Source: Acidobacteria bacterium RIFCSPLOWO2_12_FULL_65_11
GTDB taxonomy: Bacteria; Acidobacteriota; Vicinamibacteria; Vicinamibacterales; CAVVIG01
NCBI GenBank assembly: GCA_001767495.1
Contig: MELA01000096.1
Coordinates: 1 to 44,450 of the forward strand
Length of the DNA: 44,450 nucleotides
Direction of reading: 5' to 3'
The notes under the pieces: model-generated
The model's input: the letters and a program-made list of their open reading frames with translations, nothing else
Told to the model about the DNA's origin: nothing
The model's database searches: none
Translations under genes and position numbers: made by a program
In this document: in pieces, positions 40,615 to 44,450 of the stretch
Layout of the letters: the number at the start of each line of letters is the position of its first letter
How positions within the stretch are numbered: position 1 is the first letter of the stretch

Positions 40615-40701
40615 AGCGCCGGACACGACGACAGCGAAGCAGCCAGGATGCTTGTGGGCAGAATCTCCCGGACGGAACGTAGTGTCCGGCTTTAGCCGGA
40701 C
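40580..40701. repeat. REP-like inverted pair between coaBC and the glycosylase gene
   Basis: Hairpin GTCCGGCTAAAGCCGGAC plus ACTAC (40580-40602, inside coaBC) and GTAGT plus hairpin (40679-40701), feet inward with a 76-bp spacer. The second ends 6 bp before the next ATG. Confidence 0.9.
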
Positions 40702-40707
40702 CGTGTC

Positions 40708-41457
40708 ATGGATCGCGATCAAGTCGCCGAACATCTTAAATTCGCTTCGGAGCTCGGCGTGGCCGGCGTCAGCCGCGATCCCGCCTGGCGCGAACGAGGT
40801 GTCGGGAGGGAGCGCCCCGGCCCGGTAGGGGACGGTCTTCAGACCGTCCCGACGCAGGGGACCGTCCCACCGCCGGGGGCCTTCCCGCTGCACATGTCGC
40901 CCTCGCCTGCAGAAGGATTGACGGCCGTTAGAACTGAGATTGGCGACTGCACGCGCTGCAAGCTCCACGGTCTCGGCCGGCGTCAGATTGTGTTCGGCGT
41001 CGGCAGTCCGACGGCCGACCTCATGTTCGTCGGCGAGGCGCCGGGGCACGATGAAGACGTCCAAGGCATTCCCTTCGTCGGCCGGGCCGGACAGCTCCTG
41101 ACGAAGATCATCGAAGCGATCGGGTTGAAGCGCGAGGATGTCTACATTGCCAACGTGATCAAATGCCGTCCTCCCGAGAACCGCAATCCCGAACGGGACG
41201 AAGTCGAGACCTGCGAACCATTTCTCTTCCAGCAGATCGACATCATCAAGCCGAAGGTCATCGTTGCGCTCGGCAAATTCGGCGCCCAGACGTTATTGAG
41301 GACGCTCGACCCCATCTCCCGTCTGCGTGGCCGCGTGTACGAGTATCGTGGCGCCAAGCTGGTCCCAACCTTCCATCCGGCCTACCTGCTGCGCAACCCC
41401 TCGTCCAAGCGCGAGGTGTGGGAAGACATGAAGCTGGTAAGAACACTGCTAAAGTAA
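40708..41457 (+). CDS. type-4 uracil-DNA glycosylase, 4Fe-4S
   Basis: 249 residues. Removes uracil from DNA. Four cluster cysteines: CTRC near residue 80, one in [12 protein letters not shown], one in ETCEPF. Catalytic motif GEAPGHDED and C-terminal [11 protein letters not shown] are intact. Residues about 25-65 ([18 protein letters not shown] onward) are low in homology and encode a GGTCTTCAGACC-type hairpin. ATG 40708 sits 6 bp after a REP-like hairpin, with no evident RBS. Confidence 0.93.
   Translation: MDRDQVAEHLKFASELGVAGVSRDPAWRERGVGRERPGPVGDGLQTVPTQGTVPPPGAFPLHMSPSPAEGLTAVRTEIGDCTRCKLHGLGRRQIVFGVGSPTADLMFVGEAPGHDEDVQGIPFVGRAGQLLTKIIEAIGLKREDVYIANVIKCRPPENRNPERDEVETCEPFLFQQIDIIKPKVIVALGKFGAQTLLRTLDPISRLRGRVYEYRGAKLVPTFHPAYLLRNPSSKREVWEDMKLVRTLLK
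40829..40850. repeat. second-class hairpin in the glycosylase gene
   Basis: GGGACGGTC-TTCA-GACCGTCCC, 9-bp stem, preceded by GTAG (40825-40828). Same loop and core as 16402-16423 with covarying outer stem bases (GGGCC versus GGGAC). Confidence 0.75.
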
Positions 41458-41545
41458 AAAGTGAAAAGTTAGAACTTAAAAGTAGAGAGAATAAAGGCTC
41501 AGTCCTGGCTCAGTCCTTTTAAGTTTTCAATTCTAAGTTTTCACT
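41457..41545. repeat. AT-rich inverted repeat
   Basis: AGTGAAAAGTTAGAACTTAA on the left and TTTTAAGTTTTCAATTCTAA plus GTTTTCACT on the right frame a short loop with a CTCAGTCCTGGCTCAGTCC direct repeat. Same kind as the element at 14536-14641. The priA TTG start lies at its right end. Confidence 0.65.
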
Positions 41546-43764
41546 TGCTGATAAGCGTCGCCGTTCCCGTCCCCCAGCTCGACCTGTTGACGTACCGCGT
41601 TCCCGACGGCATGACCAGGCCCGTCGTCGGCGCGCGCGTCGTCGTCCCTCTGGGACCGCGGACCGTCACCGGCATCGTCGTTGACTGCAATCCGGTCCTC
41701 GATGTGGCCGAGGCCGACGTCAAACCGGTTCGTCAGGTGCTGGATCACGAGGCATTCGTACCCACTGAGGTAGTGGAACTCGCGACGTGGACGGCCGAGT
41801 ACTACGCGGCCGGTCAGGGCGAGACGATCACGGCCGTCCTTCCCCCGAAGACGCGCGGCGCGCGCGCCGACGCACACAAGACCGTACGTGTGGCCTCGAT
41901 TACGGCGGCCGGCATTGAGGCGCTGACGGGCGCCGCGTCGCTGACACCACGGCAGCGCGACGCCCTGGAACTGGTCGCCGGCACCGCGGTGGGTCTGCCA
42001 ACGCCGACGCTCGTCGCGCGAGGTGTCGGCGCGGACGCCATCGGACGGCTGGCGCGCCGCGGGCTGGTGGGCCTGCGCCTCGAGCGCGTCGAGCGCGACC
42101 CGTTTTTGGCGACGCTCGTGCGCCTGGTGTCGGACGAACAGGATCGGCAGTTAACGAAGGAGCAGGTGCGCGCGCTCGGCCGGCTGCAGGATCTGGCCGG
42201 CGCAGGAGAGTTTCGCGTCGCGCTTCTGCAAGGTGTGACCGGCAGCGGCAAGACGGAGGTCTACTTGCGGCTGGCCTCGGCGGTGCAGCGTGCGGGTCGC
42301 CGCGTGCTGATGCTCGTGCCGGAGATCGCGCTCACGCCCGCCATGGCGTCGCTCTTCCGCCAGACCTTCGGCGACCGTCTGGCCATCCAGCACAGTGGAC
42401 TCTCCGACGGTGAGCGCCACGATCAGTGGCAGCGGATCCGCCGCGGCGAGATCGACGCGGTGGTCGGCACGAGGTCGGCGGTGTTTGCGCCGCTCTCCGA
42501 CATTGGCCTGATTGTGGTAGACGAGGAGCACGACGGGTCGTACAAGCAGGAGGAGAGTCCCCGCTATAACGGCCGCGATGTCGCGATCGTGCGCGCCCAG
42601 CGCGCCGGCGCGCTGGTCGTCCTCGGCTCGGCCACGCCGTCCCTGGAATCCAGCTACAACGCGCGTGCCGGCAAGTACGAGCGGCTCTTGCTCGAGCGCC
42701 GCGTACTCGATCGGCCGCTTGCCGCGGTGAGCATCGTGGACATGCGCGAAGAGTACGCAACCGTCGGTCCCGACGTCGTGCTCAGTCGTGCCCTGACCCA
42801 GGCCATCGCCGCACGGCTCGAGCGGAAAGAGCAGTCGCTCATCCTTCTCAACCGGCGTGGATTCGCGACATCTGTGTTCTGCCGCCAGTGCGGCGGCACG
42901 CTCGAGTGCCCGAACTGCAGCGTGTCGCTCGTCGTTCATGGCGAAGGATCAGCCCGGCGCGGGCGCTGCCATTACTGCAACTACTCGGTTCGCGTGCCCA
43001 AGGCGTGTCCGTCGTGCGCCGGACCGTACCTCGAGCAAAGCGGCTTTGGCACCGAGCGCGTCGAGGCCGAGGTCAAGCGGGCGCATCCAGGTGCCCGGGT
43101 GGCGCGCCTCGATCGCGACGCGATTGGCCGCCGAGGCGCGCTCGGCCGCCTGCTCTCGCGGTTCCGCGACGGAGACATCGACGTCCTGGTTGGCACCCAG
43201 ATGATTGCCAAGGGTCACGATTTTCCACGCGTGACGCTTGTGGGCGTCATTTCCGCGGACGTGGGGCTGGGTCTGGCGGACTTTCGCGCCTCCGAGCGGA
43301 CGTTTCAGCTGTTGACCCAGGTGGCCGGCCGCGCCGGGCGCGGCGAGCGGCCCGGCGACGCCATCGTCCAGACGCTCTTTCCGGATCACTACAGCATTCA
43401 GCTCGCCTGCCGGCAGGACTATGACGCGTTCTACGAGCACGAGCTGAAGTTCCGCCGCGCGATGCGGTATCCGCCGCTCGTCTCGCTCGTCAACTTCGTC
43501 GTTCGCTCAAGGACGTTTGCCGGCGCCATGGGCGATGCGGCGGACTTCGCGCAGAACCTGAGACAGGAGAGTCGGGACGCCTTCCGCGTCCTGGGCCCGG
43601 CGCCGGCGCCCCTTGGCAGGCTCCGGGGCGAATACCGCGCGCAGATATTAATCAAGGGTACGAATCGGAAGCGGATGCGTGAGGCGGTGCGGTCAGTGAT
43701 CGCCGGTCGACATGACTTGGCGAGGCGGACGATCGTCGACGTGGATCCCTTCAACGTGCTGTGA
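41545..43764 (+). CDS. priA: primosomal replication protein N' (helicase PriA)
   Basis: 739 residues. Restarts stalled replication forks by loading the replicative helicase. N-terminal DNA-binding domain (VAVPVPQLDLLTYRVPDGM), helicase Walker A TGSGKTEVYLRL, DEEHD box VVDEEHDGSYKQEE, and eight zinc-binding cysteines in CRQCGGTLECPNC, CHYCNYS, CPSCAG. Motifs LVGTQMIAKGHDFPRV and QVAGRAGRGERPG follow. TTG 41545 is the only start that includes the complete first strand. Confidence 0.95.
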   Translation: MLISVAVPVPQLDLLTYRVPDGMTRPVVGARVVVPLGPRTVTGIVVDCNPVLDVAEADVKPVRQVLDHEAFVPTEVVELATWTAEYYAAGQGETITAVLPPKTRGARADAHKTVRVASITAAGIEALTGAASLTPRQRDALELVAGTAVGLPTPTLVARGVGADAIGRLARRGLVGLRLERVERDPFLATLVRLVSDEQDRQLTKEQVRALGRLQDLAGAGEFRVALLQGVTGSGKTEVYLRLASAVQRAGRRVLMLVPEIALTPAMASLFRQTFGDRLAIQHSGLSDGERHDQWQRIRRGEIDAVVGTRSAVFAPLSDIGLIVVDEEHDGSYKQEESPRYNGRDVAIVRAQRAGALVVLGSATPSLESSYNARAGKYERLLLERRVLDRPLAAVSIVDMREEYATVGPDVVLSRALTQAIAARLERKEQSLILLNRRGFATSVFCRQCGGTLECPNCSVSLVVHGEGSARRGRCHYCNYSVRVPKACPSCAGPYLEQSGFGTERVEAEVKRAHPGARVARLDRDAIGRRGALGRLLSRFRDGDIDVLVGTQMIAKGHDFPRVTLVGVISADVGLGLADFRASERTFQLLTQVAGRAGRGERPGDAIVQTLFPDHYSIQLACRQDYDAFYEHELKFRRAMRYPPLVSLVNFVVRSRTFAGAMGDAADFAQNLRQESRDAFRVLGPAPAPLGRLRGEYRAQILIKGTNRKRMREAVRSVIAGRHDLARRTIVDVDPFNVL

Positions 43765-43871
43765 ATTGTTGATTGATGATTGTTGATTGTTGATTGCGGA
43801 ATAGAGAATTGCCGATTGCTGATTGACTGCGCGCCCTTCCAATCAGCAATCAACAATCCGCAATCAGCAAT
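43765..43871. repeat. TTGATTG-type repeats forming an inverted repeat
   Basis: Left half has TTGTTGATTG units, right half has CAATCAGCAATCAACAAT units, i.e. the reverse complement. It separates the convergent priA and M50 genes and could terminate both. Low GC against the surrounding sequence. Confidence 0.75.
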
Positions 43872-44450
43872 TCACCGTCCGATGAGTTCGATGGGCCGGA
43901 TGGGCGCTGGCGTGAAACAGAGCACGAACATGGCGAGTGCGAGGAGGGCGAGGATGAGACGCGTGCGGTCGAGGGGGACGTGTTCGTCGAAGACGCGAGG
44001 GTGGCGCGGACCGAACATGACGAGCATGCCAATCATCAACACCGTCCAGACCAGCCAGCTCGTCGAGAAGAACGTCAGGCCGACCGCGACGCCGATCATC
44101 GCGAGCGTGACGTAGGTCGAGCGTCGCCCCAGGACGGCGTACGAGATGTGCCCGCCGTCGAGCTGGCCGACAGGAAACAGGTTGAGCGACGTGGCCAGCA
44201 GGCCGAACCACGCGGCAAATGCTACCGGATGCAGGTTGAGCGAATACCCGTCTGGCGTCGGGCCCCACAGCATCCAGGCGGCCGCCTGAAAGAGCAGCGG
44301 TTCACCCAGCTCGAGCCCCGGAAAGTCGGCCGGGACGCGCACGACACGCGACATCGACAGGCCGATGAAGAGCGCGGGCACGGCGACCAGGAACCCGGCG
44401 ATCGGACCCGCGATGCCGATGTCGAACAGCATGCGCTTGCTCGGAATAGG
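43872..44450 (-). CDS. M50 site-2 protease family protein, C-terminal part (5' end outside window)
   Basis: The frame is open to the window edge (PIPSKRMLFDIGIAGPIAGF), so the ATG at 44432 is internal and the gene continues beyond 44450. Several hydrophobic helices and the third zinc-ligand motif SLNLFPVGQLDGGHISYA identify an intramembrane metalloprotease; the HExxH helix must lie in the missing part. SRP-type short C-terminus (IRPIELIGR). Regulated intramembrane proteolysis or membrane protein quality control are the likely roles. Confidence 0.88.
   Translation of the reverse strand, partial: PIPSKRMLFDIGIAGPIAGFLVAVPALFIGLSMSRVVRVPADFPGLELGEPLLFQAAAWMLWGPTPDGYSLNLHPVAFAAWFGLLATSLNLFPVGQLDGGHISYAVLGRRSTYVTLAMIGVAVGLTFFSTSWLVWTVLMIGMLVMFGPRHPRVFDEHVPLDRTRLILALLALAMFVLCFTPAPIRPIELIGR

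Noticed and set aside
1-44450. tRNA or rRNA genes
   Set aside because: No cloverleaf with a TTCGA-type arm and acceptor pairing or rRNA core sequence was noticed by eye; a covariance search would be needed to be certain.

Overview
The window looks like chromosome of a high-GC Gram-negative bacterium of the phylum Acidobacteriota, most likely class Vicinamibacteria. This rests on a VWFA-related protein of the acidobacterial type, a Ser/Thr kinase fused to a PD40-type beta-propeller, and short hairpin repeats whose in-frame translations (VRLKPD, PAKAGHY, SGFSRT) I associate from memory with this lineage. No rRNA, tRNA, CRISPR array or integrase was seen.

Layout. (1) Bases 1-3150 look like an integron cassette array without an integrase in view (a CALIN). 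At least five co-directional gene pairs, DUF4160/DUF2442, DUF6883/DUF4926, winged-helix protein/nucleotidyltransferase, BrnT/antitoxin and a broken BrnT/antitoxin, are separated by four attC-like sites. The array ends in an antitoxin gene fused in frame to remnants of an NmrA-type gene (to 3399). (2) 3504-7618: hemE, a lone receiver protein, a nuclease-like protein with a basic tail, an unknown Arg-rich protein, and the VWFA-related secreted protein. (3) 7636-9400: an orphan beta-class DNA methyltransferase, a small unknown protein and a decayed gene. (4) 9568-14536: an S11 D,D-carboxypeptidase, an FdhE-like protein, glgA, and the trxA-trxB pair. (5) 14640-21859: the kinase-propeller protein, two tiny membrane proteins, mnmA with a cysteine desulfurase (tRNA thiolation), a bactofilin and a methyltransferase. 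(6) 22035-30692: SAM hydroxide adenosyltransferase, glpX, tsaC-hflX, pgsA, a double cyclophilin, dinB divergent from ettA. (7) 30786-37704: a glycan cluster (UDP-xylose synthase-like enzyme, GT4, ugd, galE, GT2, MsbA-like exporter). (8) 37875-44450: yicC-gmk-coaBC, a type-4 uracil-DNA glycosylase, priA, and the 3' part of an M50 site-2 protease.

How it works together. Housekeeping genes form short runs with 1-20 bp overlaps, implying translational coupling (trxA/trxB, tsaC/hflX, pgsA/cyclophilin, ugd/galE/GT2/exporter, yicC/gmk/coaBC). UDP-glucose is likely routed by ugd to UDP-glucuronate and by the UXS-like enzyme to UDP-xylose, and by galE to UDP-galactose, feeding the glycosyltransferases.

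The unusual layer is repeat DNA. A REP-like family (GTAG foot plus a TCCGGC-loop-GCCGGA hairpin) occurs at seven loci and lies in frame inside genes: the kinase activation segment, the cyclophilin leader and the CoaBC C-terminus. A second hairpin class (GGTCTTCAGACC core), a 98-bp dispersed element, GGGATTC heptamer runs and AT-rich inverted repeats mark other gene borders and protein loops. Several genes also carry a -10-like box only 6-12 nt before the start codon, suggesting leaderless or near-leaderless mRNAs.
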